From CAVTWH01 sp963794685 (GTDB taxonomy: Bacteria > Actinomycetota > Actinomycetes > Mycobacteriales > Micromonosporaceae): a stretch of DNA of 64,000 bases. The notes beneath the pieces are model-generated. The model saw only the letters and a program-made list of their open reading frames with translations. It was not told where the DNA came from and did no database searches. Location of the stretch: NCBI GenBank assembly GCA_963794685.1, contig CAWCFK010000005.1, positions 248,001 through 312,000 of the forward strand. Direction: 5' to 3'. Positions within the stretch are counted from its first letter, which is position 1. Each line of letters begins with the position of its first letter. Shown one piece after another: positions 26,771 to 34,643 of the stretch. A program made the position numbers and the translations under genes.

Positions 26771-29329
26771 ATGCTGCGCGGGCTGCTCGCGCACAAGCTG
26801 CGGCTGCTGCTGTCGTCGCTGGCCGTCGTGCTCGGCACGATGTTCATGTCCGGCGCCTTCATCGGCGGCGACACCCTGGCGACCGGCTTCGACCGGCTCT
26901 TCACGCAGGTGAACACCAACCTGGACGTGCAGGTGACGGCGAAGTCCAGCGGCCCGACGGACCAGCGAGAACGACCAGGGTCACCACCTTCGTCGCCGCA
27001 GGCGATGGCGGACAGGGTGAAGACGGTCGACGGGGTGGCAGTACCACACCGCGCAGGTGGTCAGCGACGGCGCCCGGGTGATCGGCCGGAACGGCAAGGT
27101 GGTCGCCACCAGCGGGCCACCCCGGCTCGGCATCGGCTGGACCGGCTAGCCGGGCAGCCTGGCGCAGCTGCGCACCGGGCGGGCCGCCGACGGGGCCGAA
27201 CGAGATCGCCATCAACGCCGGGCTGGCCCAGACCTCCGGGTACGGCTGGGTGACCAGGTGGACGTGATCACCCCGTCGCGCCGCGCACACGTACACCGTG
27301 GTCGGGATCTTCGGGTATCAGGGCGACCGGGACACCCTCGGCGGGGAGACCACCGTGGCGTTCACGATGCCGCACGCGCAGCAGGTGATGCTCGGCGCCA
27401 GGAGGGCATGTACACTACCGTTGACGTGACCGCGGCGAGCAGGGTGTCAGCCGGCCACGTTGAAGACGCGGGTGGCGGCGGCCGTCGGCGCCAGCTTCGA
27501 CGTGAAGACCGGCAAGGAGGTGGCCAACGAGCAGGCCGGCGGCGTGCAGAGGCTTCATCAGGGTGCTGAAGACCGGGCTGACCGTGTTCGCGCTGATCGG
27601 GCTGTTCACCGGCGCCTTCCTGATCTTCAACACGTTCTCCATGCTGGTCGCGCAGCGCACCCGGGAGCTGGCCCTGTACCGGGCGTTCGGGGCCAGCCGG
27701 GGGCAGGTCAACCGGGCGGTACTGGCCGAGGCGGCGCTGCTCGGGCTGGTCTCGGCGCTGGTCGGGCTGCTGCTCGGGCTTGGCGTGGGCTGGTTGCTCA
27801 AGACGGCGCTGGTGCACCTGTCTCGCACGCCGCCCTGCCGGTCTCCGGGGTCATCGTGCACCCCTACGTGGTGATCGTCACCCTGCTGGTGGGCGTGGTG
27901 TTCACCGTCGCGGCGGCGCTGATACCGGCGCTGCGGGCGGCCCGGGTACCGCCGATCGCGGCGATGCGGGAGGCGGCCACGCCGGACAGGTCGCTGCTCC
28001 GGCTGACCCTCGCCGGCGCGGTGGTTTTCACGGCCGGTGCGGTGATGCTGGCGCTGAAGCTCACCGGCGCGGTGGATGGCCAACTGGCGCTGCTGCTCGG
28101 CGGCGGAGCGGTGCTGGCCTTCCTGGGGGTGGCGATGCTCGCGCCCGTCGGTGGCCCGACCGGTCACCGCGTTCCTCGGCGCGGTCTTCAGCCGGAGCGC
28201 ACCGGGCCGGCTGGGGGTGCGCAACACCGGGCGCAACCCGCGGCGCACCGCGATCACGGCGGCCGCGCTGACCATCGGGGTGGCGCTGGCCACCGGGGCG
28301 GGGGTGTTCGCCCAGTCCGCCAAGGCGGGGATCAGCGACGTGTTCCGCAACGACCTGCACGCCCAGCTGGCGGTGCTCACCGACCCGACCGGCGACGGGC
28401 TGGGTGGCTTCGCACCGGACGAGGTGACCCGGATCAAGGCGATCCCCGGGGTCACCGCGGCGCTGGCGCTGCAGGTGGACGTGGTGAAGCTGGACGGCCG
28501 GCGCACCGGCGTGGTCGCCAGCGGGATGACCGACGCGGTCCGCATCCTGGACCTGCACGCCAGCAGCGGGCAGCTGCACGAGCTGGGTAGCGGCGAGATG
28601 GTGGTGGACGAGACGTTCGCCAGGGACCGGGGTATCACCGTCGGGCAGGACCTCACCCTGCAGGGCGCCCGGGGCGGCCCGCTGCCGGAGCGGGTGGTCG
28701 GCATCTACGCCAAGAACAAGATTTCCAACGGCCCGATCATCTCCGTCCAGGACGCCGCCACGGCGTTCCGCAGCCCGCTGGCCCAGCAGGGCTACGTGCA
28801 GGTCGGCAGCGACGGCCAGGTGGCCCAGGTACGCCAGCAACTGGACACGATGTTCGCCGACAACCCCGAGGTCAACGTCAACAGCACGGCGGAGCAGGTG
28901 AACGCGGCGGCCAACCTGCTGGACACCATCCTGACCATCCTCAACGTGCTGCTCGGGTTGACCATCCTGGTGGCGGTGCTGGGCGTGATCAACACGCTGC
29001 TGCTGTCCATCTACGAACGGACCCGGGAGATCGGCCTGATCCGGGCCATCGGCATGGGGCGCGGCCAGACCGGCCGCATGATCACCGTGGAGTCGGTGCT
29101 CATCTCGGTGTTCGGCGCGCTGCTGGGGATCGTGGCGGGCGTCGGGCTCGGCATCTCCATCGTGGCTGCCCTCAAGGGACCCTCCAACGGCTTCCTGATC
29201 CTCCGCGTGCCGTGGGGATACCTGCTGATCACGCTGATCCTGGCGGTGATCGCCGGCGTGGTGGCGGCCGTCCTGCCGGCGCTGCGGGCAGCCCGGCTCA
29301 ACGTCCTGGCGGCCATCGCCTACGAGTGA
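26771..29329 (+). CDS. FtsX-like (MacB-type) ABC exporter permease, copy 1 (5' half frameshifted)
   Basis: About 840 aa expected by comparison with copy 2. The start region MLRGLLAHKLRLLLSSLAVV parallels copy 2. The middle (26960-28170) needs about ten frame changes to follow the paralogue, with recognisable pieces such as TVFALIGLFTGAFLIFNTFS. From 28180 to the stop the frame is clean: FSRSAPGRLGVRNTGRNPRR, LLGLTILVAVLGVINTLLLS, NVLAAIAYE. Two FtsX-type membrane modules with large extracytoplasmic loops are expected. It exports an unknown substrate with the ATPase just upstream. The clean 3' half supports sequencing error as the cause. Confidence 0.78.
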
Positions 29330-29391
29330 GCCGCCTACGAGTGAGCCGCCTACGAACGAACCGCCTACGAACGAACCGCCTACGAATGACC
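29317..29391 (+). repeat. 15-bp tandem repeat (five units) derived from the permease 3' end
   Basis: Five head-to-tail 15-nt units (consensus CGCCTACGARYGARC), identical in pairs: units 1-2 and units 3-4. The first unit is the last codons and stop of the permease (Ala-Tyr-Glu-stop); the others follow in the spacer. It looks like slippage amplification of the gene terminus. The 439-bp spacer to the next operon also holds a terminator and a palindrome; otherwise I see nothing in it. Confidence 0.85.
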
Positions 29392-29444
29392 GCGCAGGCG
29401 AGTCGCTGACGAGTGAGCCGCCGGGAGCGAGCGGCTGACGGGTG

Positions 29445-29484
29445 GCGACGGCCCGTCCCGGTGCGTACCGGGGCGGGCCGTCGC
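29445..29484. terminator. Hairpin terminator after exporter copy 1
   Basis: An 18-bp stem with one G-T pair (29445-29462 with 29467-29484) and a 4-nt GCGT loop, about 115 bp after the permease stop and past the tandem repeat. No T-tract. Confidence 0.75.
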
Positions 29485-29606
29485 GTATCCACCGACTCGG
29501 GGGACCCCCGGACGGCTCTGGGGTGGCGCGATCGGCTGCGCTTCCCCGCTTCCCGCTGCGCGCAGCCGTCCGGCGCGGTTGGTGACGGCGCTGCGCCGCG
29601 GCTGTG

Positions 29607-29625
29607 GTCAGGGTTAACCCCTGAC
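29607..29625. promoter_or_regulatory. Palindromic operator candidate upstream of exporter copy 2
   Basis: GTCAGGG-TTAAC-CCCTGAC, seven-base perfect arms around a 5-nt TTAAC centre, 144-162 bp before the ATPase start. A related half, GACCCTCA-like, occurs about 15 bp downstream. The symmetry suits a dimeric regulator such as the NarL protein encoded at 25274; this link is inference. Confidence 0.45.
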
Positions 29626-29768
29626 CCCCGGGTGGGGGTGACCCTCAGCCGGATTTCCACCCCGCCTCCACCCGGGGACCGACGAATCGCCGCGCACCCG
29701 CCGCGACGATGAACATGCCGGCCGGGTGCCTGCCCGGCCGGTCCAACGGAGAAGCCCAGGAGGCAACA

Positions 29769-30542
29769 GTGACTGCCACGGTGGCCACGACGTCCGCGAT
29801 CGCGGCCCGCGCGGACGACTTGTGGAAGGTGTACGGCCGCGGCGAGGCGGAGGTCGCCGCGCTGCGCGGGGTGAGTGTGGAGCTGCGTCGGGGCGAGTTC
29901 ACCGCGATCATGGGCCCGTCCGGCTCCGGCAAGTCCACCCTGATGCACTGCCTGGCAGGCCTGGACACGGTGACGCGCGGTGCGGTGTTCATCGGGGGTA
30001 CCGCGCTCACCGGCCTGTCCGACGCCGGCCTGACCAAGCTGCGCCGCGACCAGGTCGGCTTCGTCTTCCAGCAGTTCAACCTGCTGCCGACGCTGTCGGC
30101 GGAGGAGAACATCCTGCTCCCGCTGAACATCGCCGGGCGCAAGCCGGACCCGGCCTGGTACCGCCAGGTCATCGAGACCGTCGGGCTGGGCGACCGGCTG
30201 CGGCACCGGCCCAGCCAGCTCTCCGGCGGCCAGCAGCAGCGGGTGGCCTGTGCCCGGGCACTGGTGTCCCGGCCCGAGGTAATCTTCGCCGACGAGCCCA
30301 CCGGCAACCTCGACTCCCGCTCCGGCGCCGAGATCCTCGGCTTCCTGCGCCGCTCGGTGCGCGAGTTCGGGCAGACCATCGTGATGGTCACCCACGACCC
30401 GAACGCCGCCTCCTACGCCGACCGGGTGGTCTTCCTGGCCGACGGCCGGATCGTCGCCGAGCTGCGTACCCCGACCGCCGACGCGGTGCTGGACACCATG
30501 AAGCGGCTGGACACCTACGCCGCCGGGGCCGGTGAGCGGTGA
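29769..30542 (+). CDS. MacB-type ABC exporter ATPase, copy 2
   Basis: 257 aa, intact. Walker A IMGPSGSGKSTLMHCLAGLD, Q-loop FVFQQFNLLPTLSAEENILL, signature SQLSGGQQQRVACARALVSR, Walker B VIFADEPTGNLDSRS, H-loop MVTHDPNAAS. LolD/MacB class; it couples ATP hydrolysis to an FtsX-like permease. GTG 29769 is preceded by GGAGG at good spacing; an upstream in-frame ATG (29709) lacks a site. The stop overlaps the permease ATG (TGATG at 30540-30544). It is a close paralogue of 25966-26766 and serves as the reference for repairing that copy. Confidence 0.93.
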   Translation: MTATVATTSAIAARADDLWKVYGRGEAEVAALRGVSVELRRGEFTAIMGPSGSGKSTLMHCLAGLDTVTRGAVFIGGTALTGLSDAGLTKLRRDQVGFVFQQFNLLPTLSAEENILLPLNIAGRKPDPAWYRQVIETVGLGDRLRHRPSQLSGGQQQRVACARALVSRPEVIFADEPTGNLDSRSGAEILGFLRRSVREFGQTIVMVTHDPNAASYADRVVFLADGRIVAELRTPTADAVLDTMKRLDTYAAGAGER

Positions 30543-33067
30543 TGCTGCGCGCGACGCTGAAAAGCCTGCTCTCCCGCAAACTGCGGCTGACCCTCAGCGG
30601 GTTGGCCGTGGTGCTGGGCGTGATGTTCGTCTCCGGCGCCTTCGTGCTCACCGACACCCTGTCGCGCTCCTTCGACGACATGTTCGCCGGCGCCTTCGCG
30701 AAGGTGGACGTGGAGGTCAACACCGCCCCGACGGTCGGTGACGAGCAGGCCACCACGGTACCGGGGGCGCTGCTCGACAAGGTCCGGGCAGTGCAGGGCG
30801 CCCGGGCGGTGGCCGGTTCCGTCGTGGTCGACGGCGCCCGGGTCATCGGGGCCAACGGCAAGGTGGTGACCACCCTGGGGGCGCCCCGGTTCGGGCAGAA
30901 CTGGACCGGTGACGGTACCGAGGTGATGCGTACCGGCCGGCCGCCGGGCTCGGCCGACGAGGTGGCGATGAACGCCAAGACCGCGCAGGAGGCCGGGCTG
31001 CACGTCGGCGACCGGGTGGGGATCCTGACCCGGGCACCGAAGCAGACCTTCACCCTGGTCGGCATCTACGGCTACAGCGGCGGCCGGGACTCCCTCGGCG
31101 GCTCGCTGTCGGTGGCCTTCACCACCCCGGTCGCCCAGCAGCTGATGCTGGGCCAGCCGGACGTGTTCACCGGTATCGACGTGCGGGCCGCCGACGGTGT
31201 CTCGGACACCGAACTCAAGGAGCGGGTGGCCGCCGCGGTGGGCCCGCAGTACCGGGTACAGACCTCGAAGGAGCTGGCCGACTCGGCCGGCGCGGACGTC
31301 ACCAAGGGCCTGTCGTTCTTCAACAAGATCCTGCTCGGCTTCGCCGGGGTGGCGCTGTTCGTGGGGACCTTCCTGATCCTCAACACCTTCTCGATCATCG
31401 TCGCGCAACGGACCCGGGAGTTGGCGCTGATGCGTGCCCTGGGCGGCGCCCGCCGCCAGATCATCGGTTCGGTCCTGCTGGAGGCCGTCCTGATCGGGGT
31501 ATTCGCCTCGGTTGCCGGCCTGGCCGCCGGGGTGGGCGTCGGCGCCGGCCTGGCCGCGCTGCTCGCGCACGCCTCCAGCGGCCTGCAGGTGGCCGGGATC
31601 GGGTTGCCGGCCTCGGCGGTGATCGCCTCGTTCACGGTCGGCATCGGTATCACCGTGATCGCGGCGCTGCTGCCGGCGCTGCGCGCCGCACGGATCCCGC
31701 CGGTGGCGGCGCTGGCCGAGGTGGCCACGCCGGACCGGCCGCTGACCCGGGTCAGCATCGCCGGGGCGGCCACCACGCTGGTCGGCGCGGCGGTTCTCGG
31801 CTGGGGCCTGTCCGGGGCGGGCGGGGCCACGCTCACCCTGGTACTGCTGGGCGTGCTGGTCACCTTCATCGGCGTGGCCCTGCTCACCCCGCTGGTGGTA
31901 CGCCCCGTGGTCAGCCTGGTCGGCGCGGTCTTCGCCTGGTCGGTACCGGGCCGGCTGGGCCGGATCAACTCCGGCCGCAACCCGCGCCGGACCGCCATCA
32001 CGGCCGCCGCGCTGATGATCGGCCTGGCGCTGATCACCGGGGTGAACGTGATCCTCGCCTCGGCCACGGCGAGCCTGAACCACATCGCCACCGACCAGAC
32101 CCGGGTCGACCTGTTCATCTCGGGGGACCAGTCGGGCAACACGCCGCCGACCTTCGACCCGGCGGCGATGGGCGCCGCCCGGCGGGTCTCCGGGGTCCGC
32201 GAGGCGGCCAGCGAGACGGTGGACGGTGCGCTCATCAACGGAGAGCGCAACTTCGTCAGCTCGGTCGACGACCTGCCCGCGCTGGCCGACATGTTCCTGC
32301 TCAAGCCGACCGCCGGCAGCCTCGGCGCGCTCGGCCCGGGGCAGCTGGTCGTCGACCAGGAAGTGGCGAAGGCCAAGGGGCTGCACGTGGGCAGTACGGT
32401 CACCGCGCAGTTCGCCGGCGGCGCACCGCACACCCTCACGGTGGTCGGCGTCTACGCCCGCAGCCAGGTGCTGTCGAGCTGGATCGTCTCGCCGGACGAG
32501 GCGCGCTGGATGACCTCACCGCAGCCGGCCTACGGGTACCTGCGGCTGGCCGACGGCGCTTCCACGGCCGCCGTACTGTCCCAGGTGGACAAGCTGCTCA
32601 CCGACTCGCCGGAGGTGACCGTGGCCGACCGCACCGACTTCATCAAGCAGCAGACCAGCCAGTTCGACTCGCTGCTGACGATGATCCAGGTGCTGCTCGG
32701 GTTGGCCATCCTGATCGCGGTGCTGGGCATCATCAACACCCTGGCGCTGTCGGTGCTGGAGCGAACCCGGGAGTTGGGTCTGCTCCGGGCGGTCGGGCTG
32801 CGCCGGGGCCAGGTGCTGCGGATGGTCACCGTGGAGTCGGTGGTGATCTCGGTCTTCGGCGCGCTGCTGGGCCTGGCGGTCGGCACCGGCCTGGGCGCGG
32901 CGGTGGTCAGGGCGCTGCGCGACCAGGGCTTCACCAACTTCGCCCTGCCCTGGACCACCGGCCTGGTGTACCTGCTGCTGGCCGCCCTGGTGGGGGTGGT
33001 GGCCGCGGTACTGCCGGCGGTCCGCGCGTCGCGGACCAACGTGCTCTCCGCGATCGCCTACGAATAG
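30542..33067 (+). CDS. FtsX-like (MacB-type) ABC exporter permease, copy 2
   Basis: 841 aa from ATG 30542 (GTG 30539 adjoins). Two tandem FtsX/MacB modules: a first helix (LSGLAVVLGVMFVSGAFVLT), a large extracytoplasmic domain, three helices at about 255-390, a linker helix pair at about 410-465, a second extracytoplasmic domain, and three terminal helices (LLGLAILIAVLGIINTLALS to the C-terminal NVLSAIAYE). It forms the membrane part of an exporter for an unknown substrate, perhaps peptides, lipids or antibiotics. Translationally coupled to its ATPase; followed by a hairpin terminator. Paralogous to 26771-29329. Confidence 0.92.
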   Translation: MLRATLKSLLSRKLRLTLSGLAVVLGVMFVSGAFVLTDTLSRSFDDMFAGAFAKVDVEVNTAPTVGDEQATTVPGALLDKVRAVQGARAVAGSVVVDGARVIGANGKVVTTLGAPRFGQNWTGDGTEVMRTGRPPGSADEVAMNAKTAQEAGLHVGDRVGILTRAPKQTFTLVGIYGYSGGRDSLGGSLSVAFTTPVAQQLMLGQPDVFTGIDVRAADGVSDTELKERVAAAVGPQYRVQTSKELADSAGADVTKGLSFFNKILLGFAGVALFVGTFLILNTFSIIVAQRTRELALMRALGGARRQIIGSVLLEAVLIGVFASVAGLAAGVGVGAGLAALLAHASSGLQVAGIGLPASAVIASFTVGIGITVIAALLPALRAARIPPVAALAEVATPDRPLTRVSIAGAATTLVGAAVLGWGLSGAGGATLTLVLLGVLVTFIGVALLTPLVVRPVVSLVGAVFAWSVPGRLGRINSGRNPRRTAITAAALMIGLALITGVNVILASATASLNHIATDQTRVDLFISGDQSGNTPPTFDPAAMGAARRVSGVREAASETVDGALINGERNFVSSVDDLPALADMFLLKPTAGSLGALGPGQLVVDQEVAKAKGLHVGSTVTAQFAGGAPHTLTVVGVYARSQVLSSWIVSPDEARWMTSPQPAYGYLRLADGASTAAVLSQVDKLLTDSPEVTVADRTDFIKQQTSQFDSLLTMIQVLLGLAILIAVLGIINTLALSVLERTRELGLLRAVGLRRGQVLRMVTVESVVISVFGALLGLAVGTGLGAAVVRALRDQGFTNFALPWTTGLVYLLLAALVGVVAAVLPAVRASRTNVLSAIAYE

Positions 33068-33083
33068 CCACACTCCGGGGGAT

Positions 33084-33118
33084 CCGGGCCGTCGGCGCCG
33101 AGCGCGCCGGCGGCCCGG
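33084..33118. terminator. Hairpin terminator between exporter copy 2 and the HAD gene
   Basis: A 15-bp stem with one G-T pair and a 5-nt loop, 17 bp after the permease stop, between convergent genes. The following 110 bp are very GC-rich and internally repetitive. Confidence 0.7.
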
Positions 33119-33232
33119 GCGTGTGCTCGGGGGCGGCGGGTGCTCGGGACAGCGCGCGGCGAAATGTTCGGGGCCGCGCGCGGCCGGTCGTCGGCGGCCG
33201 CGCGGCGAATGCCCGGCGGCCGCCCGGCGGGT

Positions 33233-33278
33233 GCTCAGGCGGCGAGCCGGCGGAGGCTCAGGCGGCGAGCCGGCGGAG
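33233..33278. repeat. 23-bp direct duplication of the HAD gene 3' end
   Basis: Two identical, abutting 23-nt units (33233-33255 and 33256-33278). On the minus strand each reads Leu-Arg-Arg-Leu-Ala-Ala-stop, so the stop codon and last residues of the HAD gene are duplicated just beyond it. It resembles the 15-bp repeat at 29317. Confidence 0.85.
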
Positions 33279-33929
33279 GTAGTCGACGTCCACGGCGGTG
33301 AGGCTGTCGACCAGGTGGACGCCGCCGATGTGCGACAGGTCCACTTCGCACGGCACGGCGATCACCCGGGCGCCGGCGGCCAGCGCACTGGCCACCCCGG
33401 TGGGCGAGTCCTCGATCGCCACGCAGCGCTCGATCGGCACGCCGAGCAGGGCCGCCGCGGTGAGGTAGGGCTTGGGGTGGGGTTTGGTCTGGTCGACCTC
33501 GTCGCCGCAGACCACGGCGGCGAAGTGGGCCCGCCCGATGGTCTCCAGCGCCACCTCGACCAGGTGCCGGCGGGTGGCGGTGACCAGGGCGGCCGGTATC
33601 CCGGCGGCGGTGACGGCGGTGAGCAGTTCGCGGGCGCCGGGGCGCCAGCTCAGCCCGTCGCCGAAGAGTTCGAAGACCCGCTGCTCCAGCCACCGCACGC
33701 TGTCGGCCTCGCTGCGCCAGGGCTGGCCGATGTCGGTGTGCAGGATTGTCATGGAGCGGCTCATGCTGGTACCGACCATGGCGGCGCGGGCCGGTGCGGA
33801 GAGGGTCCCGCCGTAGCGGTTGGCCAACTCGGCCAGGCCCACGTCCCAGACCTTCTCGCTGTCGACGAGCGTGCCGTCCATGTCGAAGAGCACCGCGGCG
33901 AGCGCGGTGCCGGCTGGCTGGATCTCCAC
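33258..33929 (-). CDS. HAD-superfamily hydrolase (beta-phosphoglucomutase-like phosphatase)
   Basis: 223 aa from GTG 33929 (GGAGGGG just upstream). HAD motif I VLFDMDGTLVDSEK (about 12-25) with nucleophile Asp, motif II TATRRH, motif III KPHPKPYL, motif IV AIEDSPTGVASALAAG. The helical cap between motifs I and II puts it in the beta-phosphoglucomutase/phosphatase subgroup; the substrate is likely a small phosphorylated metabolite. A TTAGGGT -10-like element lies about 33 nt upstream, giving a short leader. The 3' end is duplicated in tandem (see repeat). Confidence 0.9.
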   Translation of the reverse strand: MEIQPAGTALAAVLFDMDGTLVDSEKVWDVGLAELANRYGGTLSAPARAAMVGTSMSRSMTILHTDIGQPWRSEADSVRWLEQRVFELFGDGLSWRPGARELLTAVTAAGIPAALVTATRRHLVEVALETIGRAHFAAVVCGDEVDQTKPHPKPYLTAAALLGVPIERCVAIEDSPTGVASALAAGARVIAVPCEVDLSHIGGVHLVDSLTAVDVDYLRRLAA

Positions 33930-34016
33930 GCCCCTCCACCCCGTCGGCCGTGCGGACCCCACCACCCTAACGGCCGCGCGCGGCCGCCCGGCGCGCCGGT
34001 CGGTCCGGTGGACCGC

Positions 34017-34589
34017 TCAGTGCGGCGTGGGTGACGGTCGCCGTCGCTGCGCGGCCTGGCCGGGGACCGGGCCGTCGGGCGGTTTCGGCTCGGGCGTTGG
34101 TTCCGCGGCGGCGGGGGTACCGGCGGCCGCCGGCTCCGGGGCTGCCGGGGCAGCCGGGGCGGCCGGCTGGTCGCCGTCGAGGCGGGCGTGGCGGGGTGGC
34201 GGGCCGGGCGGCGTGGCCGGCTCGGGCGGTGGCGCCGGTGGCGACAGTGGTGGCGGCGGTGGATCCTCGGGGACGAGGACCACCTGGACGGCGGTGCCGT
34301 AGGCGCAGATCTCGCTCCACAGGTTGGTGATCCAGCGGTTGTCGAAGCGCATGCCGACGATGGCGTTGGCGCCCATCACCGCGGCCGCCTCGACCATCTT
34401 GCGGACGGCGTCCTCGCGCCAGCGCAGCAGCGCCACGCCCAGCTGCGGGTTGGACCGGCCGTCCATGCCCTTGACGCCTTCGGAGAACGGGTTGTGGGTA
34501 CGCGCGGTGACGCCCACGACCTCGCCGAGGACGCTGCGGATGCGGTAGCCGGGTACCTCGTCGGTGGTCACGACCAGCATGCCAGTCAT
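34017..34589 (-). CDS. YbjQ-family protein with long Pro/Ala-rich tail
   Basis: 190 aa. Residues 1-108 are a YbjQ/DUF74 domain: MLVVTTDEVPGYRIRSVLGE, AAAVMGANAIVGMRFDNRW, ICAYGTAVQVVLV. These small proteins form pentameric beta-rich assemblies of unclear function, annotated as heavy-metal binding on weak grounds. Residues 109-190 are a low-complexity Pro/Ala/Glu tail absent from typical members (about 105 aa), probably disordered. It lies between the HAD and glycosidase genes on the same strand, with no clear functional link. Confidence 0.82.
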   Translation of the reverse strand: MTGMLVVTTDEVPGYRIRSVLGEVVGVTARTHNPFSEGVKGMDGRSNPQLGVALLRWREDAVRKMVEAAAVMGANAIVGMRFDNRWITNLWSEICAYGTAVQVVLVPEDPPPPPLSPPAPPPEPATPPGPPPRHARLDGDQPAAPAAPAAPEPAAAGTPAAAEPTPEPKPPDGPVPGQAAQRRRPSPTPH

Positions 34590-34643
34590 GGGTACATAGT
34601 GCTTGATGTACTGTTTGGCCGGATTGTCTTTGCGGAAACCCGC

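Noticed and set aside
29317..29391. CRISPR-like array
   Set aside because: The 15-bp units abut without spacers and derive from the gene end, so it is a simple tandem repeat.
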